A DNA stretch of 64,000 bases. Source: an uncultured cyanobacterium (GTDB taxonomy: Bacteria > Cyanobacteriota > Cyanobacteriia > PCC-6307 > Cyanobiaceae). Below, one piece after another: positions 47,113-55,569 of this stretch. Below the pieces are notes generated by a model. That model worked only from the letters and a program-made list of their open reading frames with translations. It was not told the DNA's origin and ran no database searches. The DNA lies in assembly GCA_903823115.1 (NCBI GenBank), contig CAIJRN010000014.1, positions 1-64,000 on the forward strand, given 5' to 3'. The first letter of the stretch is position 1. Each line of letters begins with the position of its first letter. The translations under genes and the position numbers were made by a program.

Positions 47113-47158
47113 AGGCCATCCCTACACTCCCCCCAGACTGATCAGGGGAGCGCAGGCC

Positions 47159-47620
47159 ATGGCCTGGTGGTTGATGAAGAGCGAGCCGGAGGTCTACGGC
47201 ATTCAGCACCTAGAGGCTGAAGGCACCACGCTGTGGGATGGCATCCGCAACTACCAGGCGCGCAACTTCATGCGCACCATGGCCGCCGGTGATCAGGTGT
47301 TCTTCTACCACTCCAATGCCAAGCCCCCGGGAATCGTCGGGCTGATGGAGGTGATCGAAACCGGCATCATCGACCCCAGCCAGTTCGATCCAATCAGCAA
47401 GTATTACGACCCGGCCTCCAAGGCCGAGGCGCCGCGCTGGGATTGCGCCAGGCTTCGCTACGGCCGCAGCTTCGCCACCATGCTCAGCCTCGACAGCCTG
47501 CGCGAGCAGTTCAGCGTCGAGGAACTCTCGGTGGTGCGCCGCGGCAATCGTCTGTCGATCTTGCCGGTGAGCGAGGCGAGTGCCGGACGCATCCTGGAGC
47601 TGCTGGGGGAACCAGCCTGA
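47159..47620 (+). CDS. EVE domain-containing protein
   Basis: 153-residue soluble protein, a single EVE (PUA-like) domain of the kind thought to recognise modified bases in DNA or RNA. It starts MAWWLMKSEPEVYGIQHLEA, the EVE signature W-L-x-K-S-E-P-x-x-Y, and has WDGIRNYQARNFMRTMAAGD, QVFFYHSNAKPPGIVGLMEV and SKYYDPASKAEAPRW. Family length is typical. It lies 46 bases after murD and 11 bases before the protein kinase gene, on the same strand. Confidence 0.9.
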   Translation: MAWWLMKSEPEVYGIQHLEAEGTTLWDGIRNYQARNFMRTMAAGDQVFFYHSNAKPPGIVGLMEVIETGIIDPSQFDPISKYYDPASKAEAPRWDCARLRYGRSFATMLSLDSLREQFSVEELSVVRRGNRLSILPVSEASAGRILELLGEPA

Positions 47621-47631
47621 AGATCCACGCC

Positions 47632-48498
47632 ATGGACGCCGATGGGGCCGGCCCGGAGATCTGGCCCGCAGCGGGCAGCCTGCTTGGAGGCGGAGAGCAT
47701 CCCAGCTACCGGGTGGGCCGGCTGATCCACCAGGCGGAATCGGCCCTGATCTATGCGGCCAGCAACGAATTCGGCCGTCCCCTGGTGCTCAAGGTCTACC
47801 GACCGCAACCGATGCAGGGGGAGAAGCCGGCGGTGCAATGGCAACGGGAACGGCAGATGCTGAGCCTGGTGAACCATCCCCAGGTGCTGCGCCTGCACGA
47901 TGCCTTCAGCTGCGGCGATCTGCTCTATCTCGCCCTTGAGCCTGCTGACGCCAATCTGGAGGAATGGATCAGCCGCCATGGCCCCCTCGCCGATCCGGCC
48001 GTGCGGGAGTTGGCCAGGCAATTACTTGAAGGACTGCACGCGATTCACAGCCGCGGCATCGTGCATCTCGATGTCTCACCGCTGAATGTGCTGGTGCAAT
48101 CCCCTGGGGCCGGGGCCCAGCCGCCGCGTTTCAAGATCACCGACTTCGGCATCAGCGTGTTGCTGAGCGAAGGGGTGCTGCTCAGCCGGCCGCCGGACCA
48201 CTGGGCCCATCTGCCGCCGGAGCTGCTGCTGCCGGGATCCCGCCGTCCCACGCCCCGCTGCGATCTCTATGGCCTTGGCCTCACCCTGCTGCTGGCCCTG
48301 AGCGGCTCGGTGCCCCTGACGAACGCCCTGCCCCTGACCCTGGTCGAACACCAGGTGCTGCAGGGACTGCCCAGCCGACAGGCGGCCGCGTTGACACCCC
48401 CGCTGGGCCCCTTCATCGCCAGGCTGCTGCAGGTCAGACCCGAGGATCGCTACGGCTCAGCCCTGGAGGCCTGGCGGGCCCTGAAGGATCTGGGCTGA
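47632..48498 (+). CDS. Serine/threonine protein kinase, single-domain
   Basis: 288-residue Hanks-type kinase domain with no sensor or membrane part. The VAIK-type Lys is in LVLKVYRP (about 54). The catalytic loop is GIVHLDVSPLNVL (about 141-153; H-L-D in place of H-R-D, N retained). The Mg site is KITDFGIS (about 166-173), and the A-P-E-like segment reads HLPPELLLPG. The Gly-rich loop is weak (GRLIHQAESALIYAA). The non-Arg H-L-D motif suggests activity without activation-loop phosphorylation. The 11-base spacing to the EVE gene suggests co-transcription. Substrate unknown. Confidence 0.85.
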   Translation: MDADGAGPEIWPAAGSLLGGGEHPSYRVGRLIHQAESALIYAASNEFGRPLVLKVYRPQPMQGEKPAVQWQRERQMLSLVNHPQVLRLHDAFSCGDLLYLALEPADANLEEWISRHGPLADPAVRELARQLLEGLHAIHSRGIVHLDVSPLNVLVQSPGAGAQPPRFKITDFGISVLLSEGVLLSRPPDHWAHLPPELLLPGSRRPTPRCDLYGLGLTLLLALSGSVPLTNALPLTLVEHQVLQGLPSRQAAALTPPLGPFIARLLQVRPEDRYGSALEAWRALKDLG

Positions 48499-48701
48499 AA
48501 CCCGGCCCCCTGGCAGCCAGCGGGAGGGGGGTGCGATTCAGGTCAGGCCAGCCGCCGCTGACACCACGTTCTCCACAGCTACGCCGCCATCCCTTGCTGG
48601 GACAGCAACACAGCTGGGGAGAACCGGGGAAAACGATTCTCAGGGCTGGGGAAAAGCAACGATCAGCCCTCTGGATCAGGGGCGATGTTGGATTCTGAGA
48701 T

Positions 48702-49109
48702 TCACTCCAGCGGCCCCAGGCGCCCCTCCAACCCCTCCAGGGCTGCCGCAAAGGGCCCACTGGCAGCCAGGCTCCAGGCTCCCTCGAAGGCCCGCAGATC
48801 ACCGCCGGGACACAGGACGAAGCGCAGGGACCAGTCCCGGCGATCCCCCTCAAGCGCCACCCAGAGACTGCCCGACGGCCCTGAGGCCGACAGGGGGAGT
48901 TCCAGCTCCAAGGCAATGCTCTCTTCGGCCATCAACTGATCCACCAGTTCCGCGTGCTGGCGGCGCAGGCGGCTGATCGCACGCCAGAGGGCGATCAGCT
49001 CATCGCTGGTCAGCTCCGCAGCCCAGCCATGACCTCCGATCAGCGCAAAAAAGGGGTGGCGGGTCGGGTCGATGCCCAGCCGCCACCCCTCCCCTTCACG
49101 GACCTCCAC
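48702..49109 (-). CDS. DUF1818 family protein
   Basis: 135-residue conserved cyanobacterial protein of unknown function. It begins with REGEGWRLGIDPTRHPFFAL and IGGHGWAAELTSDELIALWR, the family's conserved start, followed by a helical segment (RLRRQHAELVDQLMAEESIA) and strand-rich LWVALEGDRRDWSLRFVLCP. No catalytic motif is seen. It lies 13 bases downstream of rpoZ, as part of one minus-strand unit. Confidence 0.87.
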   Translation of the reverse strand: MEVREGEGWRLGIDPTRHPFFALIGGHGWAAELTSDELIALWRAISRLRRQHAELVDQLMAEESIALELELPLSASGPSGSLWVALEGDRRDWSLRFVLCPGGDLRAFEGAWSLAASGPFAAALEGLEGRLGPLE

Positions 49110-49122
49110 GACCCTGAACCGA

Positions 49123-49353
49123 TCAGCCGGGCAGCAGATCAGGCTGATCCTGCTCGTCGCTGAGCTCGATGATGGCTCGTTGCACCGGCTTGATCATCGA
49201 ATCTTCCAGCAGACCGTCGAAATCATCAAACCGGCGCTGCTTGGCCCGATAGGCAATCCGCACGGTGGTGAGATAGCGATTGCTGGAATGGCGGATCAGG
49301 CTCTCGGCGCGCTGGGCGAGTTCCTTGGGATTGAGATCGGCGCTGCTCTGCAT
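49123..49353 (-). CDS. rpoZ: RNA polymerase omega subunit
   Basis: 76-residue protein matching the short cyanobacterial omega subunit (also called Ycf61). It has [40 protein letters not shown] and [13 protein letters not shown]. Omega chaperones the beta-prime subunit and, in cyanobacteria, affects sigma factor recruitment. It is transcribed with the DUF1818 gene and diverges from the Hsp70-like gene. Confidence 0.9.
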   Translation of the reverse strand: MQSSADLNPKELAQRAESLIRHSSNRYLTTVRIAYRAKQRRFDDFDGLLEDSMIKPVQRAIIELSDEQDQPDLLPG

Positions 49354-49437
49354 GCTGCTCTGAAACTCCTATTGGATCCTCGATCCGCCACCTTAGGCCA
49401 GCAGCCTCCCTAGAAAGGGCCAGACCGCCAGAGCTCC

Positions 49438-51033
49438 ATGCCCGGCACCCTCGCCATCGACCTGGGCAGCAGCACCACCGTGGTCGCCTGGCAAGAGCAC
49501 GGCGAACCGGCCCGATTGCTGGATCTGCCCCCCTACAGCGTCGCCGGGGCCTGCGTGGTGCCCAGCCTGCTGTGGCTCAGCGCACCAGAGGATCAACGGC
49601 CTCTGATCGGCCGCCAGGTGCTGGAGGCCGGCCTGGCCGAAGCGCAGGGGCCGGCCCTCTGCCGCGACTTCAAGCGCCTGATCGGAGCCGAGTCGACCGG
49701 AGAATCGGCCGGGGAGAGGGCCGCTGCAGCGCCGGGCCAGGCCCCTGGCTGGCTGGCACCGGAGGCGGCTGGAGCCCTGCTGCTGCAGCGCCTCTGGCAA
49801 GCCCTGCCCGCAGACGTGCAGCCCCAACGCCTGGTGCTCACCGCTCCGATCGAGACCTACCGCGGCTATCGGGCCTGGCTGCAGCACCTGAGCCGGGACC
49901 TGCCGGTGGCCGAGGTGGCTCTGGTTGATGAACCGACGGCTGCCGCCATCGGTGCCGGACTGCCAGCGGGCAGCCGGGTGCTGGTGGTGGACCTGGGCGG
50001 CGGCACCATCGATCTGGCTCTGGTGGCCCTGGAAGGAGGCGAAGGCCGCGCCGCCCCGATCGCCCAGCTGCTGCGCTTCGCCGGCCGGGAGCTGGAACGC
50101 AGCGGCCAGGCCCTGCGGACCGCCCGGGTGATCGCCAAGGCCGGCCTGCCCCTCGGCGGCCGCGACATCGACCGCTGGATCGCCGCTCACCTGGTGCCGG
50201 ACCACCCCCCCTCGGGCTCGCTGCTGCAGGCGGCGGAACGGCTGAAATGGGACTTGAGCGCCACCGACGACGATCGCGAGGAAGCCCTCCAGCTCTGGTC
50301 GCCCCCTGATCAGAGCAGCCGGGAACTGCGGCTGAACCGGCGCCAGCTGGAGGGCCTGCTGCGCAGCCATGGCCTGGTGGAGCAACTGGATGCCCTGCTG
50401 GAGAGCGTCCTGGCCGGTGCCCGCCGCGAGGGACTGGGCCTGGCGGCCATTGACGCCGTGCTGCCGGTGGGGGGGAGCAGCCGCATGCCCCTGATCCGCC
50501 ACTGGCTGCAGGAGCGCTGCGCCGGGGTGCCCCTGCGGGGTGAGCGCCCCGTGGAGGCCGTCGCCCTGGGCGCCCTGGCCCTCACTCCCGGCGTCCGCCT
50601 GAGGGACGTGCTGGCCAGGGGGGTCTCGCTGCGCTGCTGGGATCGGCGCCTGGGCAATCATCACTGGCATCCCCTGTTCGTGGCGGGCCAGAGCTGGCCC
50701 ACCGAGACCCCCCTGGAGCTGGTGCTGGCCTGCAGTAACGACGATCAACAGGAACTGGAACTGCTGCTGGGGGAACCCCTGCCGGAGGAGCGGGGCGAGG
50801 TGATCTTCGAGGCGGGCCTGCCGCTGCTCAGGCGCCGACCGGCCGGCGCCGCCCAGGTGGAGCCCTGGCCAGGCCCCCCCCCGGCACTGCCCCTGACCAC
50901 ACCCAGCCAGAGCGGGGTGGATCGAACGCGACTGCGCTTCTCGATCAATGACGAGGGAATCCTGATTCTGGAGGGCGAAGATCTGCTGAACGGCCAGCGC
51001 CATGGCCCCACACCCCTGGGACCGGTGCGCTGA
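49438..51033 (+). CDS. Hsp70-like (DnaK family) ATPase, shortened
   Basis: 531-residue Hsp70 relative. The actin-like ATPase domain has TLAIDLGSSTTVVAWQEHGE (phosphate 1), VALVDEPTAAAIGAGLP, VLVVDLGGGTIDLALVALEG (phosphate 2) and AVLPVGGSSRMPLIRHWLQE (adenosine motif). The substrate-binding part is short (about 385-510, RLRDVLARGVSLRCWDRRLG) and there is no helical lid or E-E-V-D-type tail, compared with about 630 residues in DnaK. It is divergent from rpoZ and followed by a membrane protein gene that may be its partner. Confidence 0.87.
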   Translation: MPGTLAIDLGSSTTVVAWQEHGEPARLLDLPPYSVAGACVVPSLLWLSAPEDQRPLIGRQVLEAGLAEAQGPALCRDFKRLIGAESTGESAGERAAAAPGQAPGWLAPEAAGALLLQRLWQALPADVQPQRLVLTAPIETYRGYRAWLQHLSRDLPVAEVALVDEPTAAAIGAGLPAGSRVLVVDLGGGTIDLALVALEGGEGRAAPIAQLLRFAGRELERSGQALRTARVIAKAGLPLGGRDIDRWIAAHLVPDHPPSGSLLQAAERLKWDLSATDDDREEALQLWSPPDQSSRELRLNRRQLEGLLRSHGLVEQLDALLESVLAGARREGLGLAAIDAVLPVGGSSRMPLIRHWLQERCAGVPLRGERPVEAVALGALALTPGVRLRDVLARGVSLRCWDRRLGNHHWHPLFVAGQSWPTETPLELVLACSNDDQQELELLLGEPLPEERGEVIFEAGLPLLRRRPAGAAQVEPWPGPPPALPLTTPSQSGVDRTRLRFSINDEGILILEGEDLLNGQRHGPTPLGPVR

Positions 51034-51104
51034 GCGTCCGCCGGCAGGGGCGATGGGGGCTTTGGCTGCATACAACGGGGTGCAGCGCTTCCCGGCTCCC
51101 CACC

Positions 51105-51932
51105 TTGGCCCTCCGCCAGCACAGGCTCCCCCGTTTCTGGCTGGCCATCACCCTGGGTTCGGTCGCGATCAGCGTCGGTCTTGTCTACTGGTGGGAACGG
51201 CAGTTGCCGAGCCGGATCGAACGGGCAGCGGCGACGGGCCAACTGGATGACTGCCTGCGCTACGGCGAGCAGCTGGCGGCCCTCAGCTGGCTGCCTGGCG
51301 GATCTCCCCAGGAGCGGGGCCGCTGCCAGCGCCAGCGCGCCGAGCAGCTCTGGCAGTCTCAGCAATGGGGCCAGGCCCTGACCATGCAGCGCCAGCTGGT
51401 CCACTCCCCGGCCGCCAGCGCCGGCGACCGCCGCCGCCTGAACCTCTGGCAGCAGGTCCTGCACCAACGGGCGATAGCCCGCTTCGAGGCCGGGGATCTC
51501 AACGGGGCCCTGGTGGCCCTTCAACCCCTGGGCGAGGGGCCCCGGGGCGATGGCAACACCCTGGGCGATGAACTCACCGAGAACTGGAACCGCAACCGGC
51601 TCCAATTACAGCGAGCCGAGCAACTCACCGCCCAGGCCCGCTGGTGGGAGGCCCTCGATGCTCTCAACCGCATCGACCACCCCTGGTGGCAGCAGCGCAG
51701 CGCTGCTGTGCGACGGCGCCTGGAGCAGGGGATGAAGGCCCTCAAGGGAGCCGATCGCGAGCATGAAAGCCATGGCGACCTGCCCGGTGGCGTCGATCCC
51801 GGCAAGCTCGATCAGATCGTGCAGAAGCACATCGCCGCTGGCATGGACGAGTGGAAGGCTTTTGAGACTGGGTGCAAACAGCTGGGGGGTCGGGTGGTGG
51901 AGGCCGGACCGGAAACAACCTGCCAGCGATAG
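51105..51932 (+). CDS. Membrane-anchored TPR-like protein
   Basis: 275 residues. An N-terminal helix (about 11-28, FWLAITLGSVAISVGLVYWW) anchors a long helical domain with repeat-like units (LDDCLRYGEQLAALSWLPGG, RQRAEQLWQSQQWGQALTMQ, IARFEAGDLNGALVALQPLG, QLTAQARWWEALDALNRIDH) suggesting TPR repeats. The C-terminus (about 225-275, VDPGKLDQIVQKHIAAGMDE) is a separate small domain with two cysteines. The start appears to be TTG at 51105, 71 bases after the Hsp70 gene; no better start lies in frame. No named family; association with the Hsp70-like ATPase is inferred from position. Confidence 0.72.
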   Translation: MALRQHRLPRFWLAITLGSVAISVGLVYWWERQLPSRIERAAATGQLDDCLRYGEQLAALSWLPGGSPQERGRCQRQRAEQLWQSQQWGQALTMQRQLVHSPAASAGDRRRLNLWQQVLHQRAIARFEAGDLNGALVALQPLGEGPRGDGNTLGDELTENWNRNRLQLQRAEQLTAQARWWEALDALNRIDHPWWQQRSAAVRRRLEQGMKALKGADREHESHGDLPGGVDPGKLDQIVQKHIAAGMDEWKAFETGCKQLGGRVVEAGPETTCQR

Positions 51933-51952
51933 GGACCAGGCCTGCCGCGCCC

Positions 51953-52207
51953 ATGACAGGATTGGGATCAAAGACAGACCCGGTGCCCATGCAGCCAGGC
52001 GATCAGGTGACAATCAGCCAGAGCGTGGTGGTCTACAACCACCCGGAGCATCGCGGTGAGGCCTTCGATCTCGAAGGTCAGCAAGGGGTTGTGCACCAGG
52101 TGCTCAACGACTGGAAAGGCCGGCCGATCAGTCCGAACCTGCCCGTCGTGGTGGCCTTTGGCCGCTACCGCGCCCACTTCCGCTCTGAGGAGCTGACGAC
52201 AGCCTGA
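51953..52207 (+). CDS. ftrV: Ferredoxin-thioredoxin reductase, variable chain
   Basis: Small SH3-like subunit that clamps the catalytic FTR subunit and passes light-derived electrons from ferredoxin to thioredoxin. The core reads VVVYNHPEHRGEAFDLEGQQ, GVVHQVLNDWKGRPISPNLP and VVVAFGRYRAHFRSEEL, matching the family closely. Total 84 residues from ATG 51953; the ATG at 51989 (72 residues, MQPGDQVTIS) is equally plausible and closer to usual family length. It converges with pyrR. Confidence 0.9.
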   Translation: MTGLGSKTDPVPMQPGDQVTISQSVVVYNHPEHRGEAFDLEGQQGVVHQVLNDWKGRPISPNLPVVVAFGRYRAHFRSEELTTA

Positions 52208-52225
52208 GCCGCTCTGGGGGCTCAG
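52204..52225. terminator. Possible bidirectional hairpin between ftrV and pyrR
   Basis: CTGAGCC (52204-52210) and GGCTCAG (52219-52225) form a 7-bp stem with an 8-base loop that spans the converging stop codons. There is no T-tract on either side, so termination would be weak or factor-assisted. Confidence 0.4.
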
Positions 52226-52857
52226 CTCCGCAACAGATACACCCCCTCTTCGCCATCGATGGCCTGGAGGCAGAGCTCGATCGTCTCCTGGCGTGCGGTG
52301 GGTACCACCCGGCCGCAGAAATCGGGCTGAATCGGCAGCTCGCGATGGCCCCGATCCACCATCGCCAACAGCAGAACCCGGCGCGGCCGGCCCCAGGCCT
52401 GCAAGGCCTCCAGGGCCGCCCGCACGGTGCGGCCGGTGAAGATCACGTCATCCACCAGCACCACCTGGCGCCCGTCAAGACTGCCTGGCAACTGGGTGGC
52501 CTCCACCAGGCGGGTTCCGACCCGCTCCAGATCGTCGCGATGAAAGGTGGGATCGAGGCTGCCGTGGGCGATCGGATGGCCACAGATCGCCTCCAGCCGG
52601 GATGACAGGACCCGGGCCAGGGCCACGCCACGGGTGGGAATACCGAGCAGCACCAGCTGCTGACTGTCCGCCACCTGCTCCAGCACCTGGGAGGCCAGAC
52701 GATCAAGGGTTCGACCCAGTTCCTCGCCGCTGAGCAGCTCCAGCCGCACCGAAGCACCCCCAACCGCCGCCACCTCCGGCCGGGCCGAGCCATTCGCCTC
52801 AGGGCCAGAACCGCAGGGGATACCGGCGGACGGCAAAGCGTCACTGGAGCTGGACAT
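52222..52857 (-). CDS. pyrR: PyrR bifunctional regulator / uracil phosphoribosyltransferase
   Basis: Phosphoribosyltransferase-fold protein of the PyrR family, which in other bacteria attenuates pyr genes by binding mRNA and also has UPRT activity. The 211-residue protein has LVLLGIPTRGVALARVLSSR, the PRPP motif QVVLVDDVIFTGRTVRAALE (V-D-D-V-I-x-T-G-R-T), and LLAMVDRGHRELPIQPDFCG, a PyrR-specific stretch. The N-terminal 35 residues are a low-complexity extension. Whether it regulates RNA in this organism is not shown. A long intergenic region lies upstream. Confidence 0.9.
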   Translation of the reverse strand: MSSSSDALPSAGIPCGSGPEANGSARPEVAAVGGASVRLELLSGEELGRTLDRLASQVLEQVADSQQLVLLGIPTRGVALARVLSSRLEAICGHPIAHGSLDPTFHRDDLERVGTRLVEATQLPGSLDGRQVVLVDDVIFTGRTVRAALEALQAWGRPRRVLLLAMVDRGHRELPIQPDFCGRVVPTARQETIELCLQAIDGEEGVYLLRS

Positions 52858-53230
52858 GGTGCACCAAGAGGTGATGGGAGCCTGATGGCGCCGATGCTAG
52901 TAAGCCCCCAACGCCAGGGCAGAGCGGCCAGATCCTGATGCAGGCGGCTACCTGGGCAATTCTGGCTCGAACAGAGTCAGGGGCGGTTGCGGCGGCGACA
53001 GCTTCCCCCCTCCTCGCTCGCCGGCAGTCGAGAAGACACTGGAAGGTGCTGCAGATTGATTGCGGCAGCGACTGGAGACAGAGCCAACCTGGTTGGGCCG
53101 GCAACACCCCGATGGTCAGGCAAAGGAGCTGATCGGCAGGGAAACCGGCATCGCCTTGCAAGCGTCCAGTGCTGGTTGAGCAGCGTGGTCCATCGCGATC
53201 ACAAGAGACATTGCCTCCAACCAGTTGACG

Positions 53231-53285
53231 TCCAATCTTGTTATCCAGATCTCTTGGTCCAAATCTCTTGATCCGAATCTCTTGA
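53231..53285. repeat. 14-base tandem repeat, about four units
   Basis: Units of the form TCC(A/G)-x-ATCTCTTG-x follow each other without gaps: a 13-base diverged copy at 53231, then 14-base copies at 53244, 53258 and 53272. The last two differ at one position. They lie in the pyrR-gpmI intergenic region. Confidence 0.8.
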
Positions 53286-53557
53286 GCCGAACCGTTTTCA
53301 GCCAAGCCCTTTTCCCCTCAACCTTGGCCAACCGATACAAGCGACGACAGCATCGCCAGATCGCCATGCCCATGATCCAAACCTGACGCCCTGACCTGCC
53401 AGGGCTGAGCCAGCAGTCAGGGCGATTTCCATCTCCCTTGTCAGCTGTTCAGAGCTTCGAAGACAGGGATCACGAGGGGCGCAAACGGGCTCTGTGGCTC
53501 GGATCAGCAGCCAATCGGTGCGCCTGAGCCGTGTCACCAAAGCCTGACGCCAACCCG

Positions 53558-53592
53558 CTCCCCTGGGTTGCTGACAGAAGGCGCTGTAAGAT
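53558..53592 (+). promoter_or_regulatory. Candidate gpmI promoter
   Basis: A TTGCTG element near 53568 and a TAAGAT hexamer at about 53587-53592 resemble -35 and -10 boxes, although the spacer is shorter than ideal. If TAAGAT is the -10 box, the in-frame ATG at 53591 cannot be the gpmI start and translation should begin at the GTG at 53636. Confidence 0.35.
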
Positions 53593-53606
53593 GGAGTTCG
53601 AAAGAC

Positions 53607-53620
53607 GTCGTATTTACGAC
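53607..53620. promoter_or_regulatory. Perfect palindrome in the gpmI leader
   Basis: GTCGTATTTACGAC is a perfect inverted repeat (6-base arms, 2-base centre) lying between the candidate promoter and the GTG start. It could be an operator or a small leader hairpin. No known consensus was matched. Confidence 0.5.
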
Positions 53621-53635
53621 ATCCGGATTAATCGG

Positions 53636-55330
53636 GTGACTGCCATTTCCTCCTCCCAGTACGCCTCCAAGGGCCCCGGCGGCGCCAGGGCCCAAGGGAA
53701 TCCCGGCAGCGGAGTCCCACCCACCCTGGGAGGATCAGATCCCGTAGCACCTGTGGTTCTGGCCATTCTCGATGGCTGGGGTTACCGCCACGACAGTGAT
53801 CACAACGCCATTCGTTCGGCCCACACCCCGGTGATGGACGCCCTCTGGCATGCCTATCCGCACACCCTGATCGAGGCGAGCGGAGCGGCGGTTGGTCTGC
53901 CGGACAACCAGATGGGCAATTCCGAGGTGGGGCACCTCACCATTGGTTCAGGTCGCATCATCCGCCAGGAACTTGTTCGCATCGGCCAGGCCGTACGCGA
54001 TGGCAGCCTCGCCAGAAATGGCGCCCTCAATGACCTGGCCGACACGCTTCTGGCCGATGGTGGCACCCTGCATCTGATCGGCCTCTGCTCCGACGGCGGC
54101 GTCCACAGCCACGTGGATCACCTCGCCGGCCTGCTGCGCTGGGCCGCCGGCCGGGGGCTGCACGATGTGGCGATCCATGTGATCACCGACGGCCGCGACA
54201 CCGCGCCCAACAGTGCCCAGCTGTTCCTGGAGCGCATTGAGCAGGCGATGACCGAGGCCGGAGTCGGACGGATCGCCACCCTCTGCGGCCGCTACTGGTC
54301 CATGGATCGCGACAACCGCTGGGATCGCACCGAAAAGGCCTACCGCCTGCTCACCGAGGCAGCGCCGATCACCAGCATCGCCAGCTGGGACGACATCCTG
54401 GTGAACTCCTATGCCGAGGGGATCACCGACGAGTTTCTCGAGCCGGTGCGACTGGCACCGGGTCAGCTACAACCTGGCGATGGCCTGGTCTGCTTCAACT
54501 TCCGCCCTGATCGGGTGCGACAACTGATCCGCGCCCTGGTGCTACCGGAGTTCAACGACTTCGAGCGCACCCTGATCACGCCCCTGCATGTGGTCACCTT
54601 CACCCAGTACGAGCAGGGACTGCCCGTGCGCGTGGCCTTCCCACCTGAATCCCTTGATGGGCTGCTGGGTCAGGTTGTCTCCCAGCACGGGCTTCGCCAG
54701 TTCCGTACGGCCGAAACAGAGAAATATCCCCATGTCACCTATTTCATGAATGGCGGCATCGAGCAGGCCTTCCCCGGTGAAGACCGCCATCTGGTTCCAT
54801 CTCCGCGGGTTGCCACCTATGATCTGGCCCCGGAGATGTCCGCAGCCCAGCTCAGCGATAGCTGCATTGCCGCCATCAACAAGGGCATCTATTCGTTGGT
54901 GGTGATCAACTACGCCAACCCCGACATGGTCGGCCACACCGGCCAGATGGCTCCCACCACCGAAGCCATTGCCATGGTGGACCGCTGCGTCGGCCGGCTG
55001 ATGGAGGCCACCAATCGCATGGGTGGCACCCTGCTGATCACCGCCGACCACGGCAACGCCGAACTGATGCAGGGCCCGGACGGACGCCCCTGGACAGCCC
55101 ACACCACCAACCCGGTGCCCGTGATCCTGGTGGAGGGAGAGAAGCGCAAGCTGCCGGGCCACGGCACCGATGTCACCTTGCGTGAAGGCTGTGGTCTGGC
55201 CGACATCGCCCCCACCCTGCTCGAGTTGCTCGATCTGCCCAAACCCGAACGCATGACGGGCAGCTCCCTGGTGGCAGCGGTAGCCAGCGACATCAGCAGT
55301 GGCCGCATGGCCCAGGTGGCAGGGGCCTGA
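53636..55330 (+). CDS. gpmI: 2,3-bisphosphoglycerate-independent phosphoglycerate mutase
   Basis: Interconverts 3- and 2-phosphoglycerate with two metal ions. The protein (564 residues from GTG 53636) has [20 protein letters not shown], the phospho-Ser region [73 protein letters not shown] and [20 protein letters not shown], which include the metal ligands. The frame is open to 53531, but the low-complexity Ser-rich start [15 protein letters not shown] after GTG 53636 is my preferred N-terminus. A relic of its 3' end lies 1.5 kb downstream. Confidence 0.94.
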   Translation: MTAISSSQYASKGPGGARAQGNPGSGVPPTLGGSDPVAPVVLAILDGWGYRHDSDHNAIRSAHTPVMDALWHAYPHTLIEASGAAVGLPDNQMGNSEVGHLTIGSGRIIRQELVRIGQAVRDGSLARNGALNDLADTLLADGGTLHLIGLCSDGGVHSHVDHLAGLLRWAAGRGLHDVAIHVITDGRDTAPNSAQLFLERIEQAMTEAGVGRIATLCGRYWSMDRDNRWDRTEKAYRLLTEAAPITSIASWDDILVNSYAEGITDEFLEPVRLAPGQLQPGDGLVCFNFRPDRVRQLIRALVLPEFNDFERTLITPLHVVTFTQYEQGLPVRVAFPPESLDGLLGQVVSQHGLRQFRTAETEKYPHVTYFMNGGIEQAFPGEDRHLVPSPRVATYDLAPEMSAAQLSDSCIAAINKGIYSLVVINYANPDMVGHTGQMAPTTEAIAMVDRCVGRLMEATNRMGGTLLITADHGNAELMQGPDGRPWTAHTTNPVPVILVEGEKRKLPGHGTDVTLREGCGLADIAPTLLELLDLPKPERMTGSSLVAAVASDISSGRMAQVAGA

Positions 55331-55358
55331 ACGACAAAATCAAGGCTGTCAAAAACCT

Positions 55359-55569
55359 CCAAGAGAGAGGAAGGCCTTGAGACGTGACTTCAAGTCCCGA
55401 AGCCGAGCCCTCAATCGAGGGCTCCACAAGCACGGCGGCAAGGCATTTAACGATTTCGCAGAGCTGCCTGAGGCCGGGAAGTCCAGGCTGGAACCCCGCC
55501 TCCAAGCTCTGCTACACTGGCTTCAAAGGAGTTTTCAAGCTCCAGCTAAGCCCTTAAGACACTGCTACC
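55359..55569 (+). repeat. Leader copy A, paralogous to 57981-58196
   Basis: The 211 bases before gene A share order and many blocks with the leader before gene B, for example CCAAGAGAGAGGA at the start, CTTGAGA-like and GACTTCAA/GACATCGA-like blocks, TGCCTGAG, then CTGCTAC. A hairpin GAGCCCTC-AATC-GAGGGCTC lies at 55405-55424 in this copy only. These leaders probably contain the promoters of the two surface-type genes. Confidence 0.7.

Larger units (their letters stand above)
52858..53635. other. Long divergent intergenic region between pyrR and gpmI
   Basis: About 780 bases with no supported gene. It contains a 14-base tandem repeat (53231-53285), a promoter-like element before gpmI and a palindrome (53607-53620). 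Short frames on both strands derive from the tandem repeat or are low-complexity. Regulatory regions for both flanking genes must lie here. Confidence 0.6.

Noticed and set aside
52841-53305. 154-codon minus-strand frame upstream of pyrR
   Set aside because: It overlaps the pyrR start, and its first part is translated from the 14-base tandem repeat; no protein-like pattern remains.
53531-53635. Earlier gpmI starts at 53531 and 53591
   Set aside because: A promoter-like TAAGAT overlaps the ATG at 53591, and the extra residues are basic and not enzyme-like; GTG 53636 fits better.
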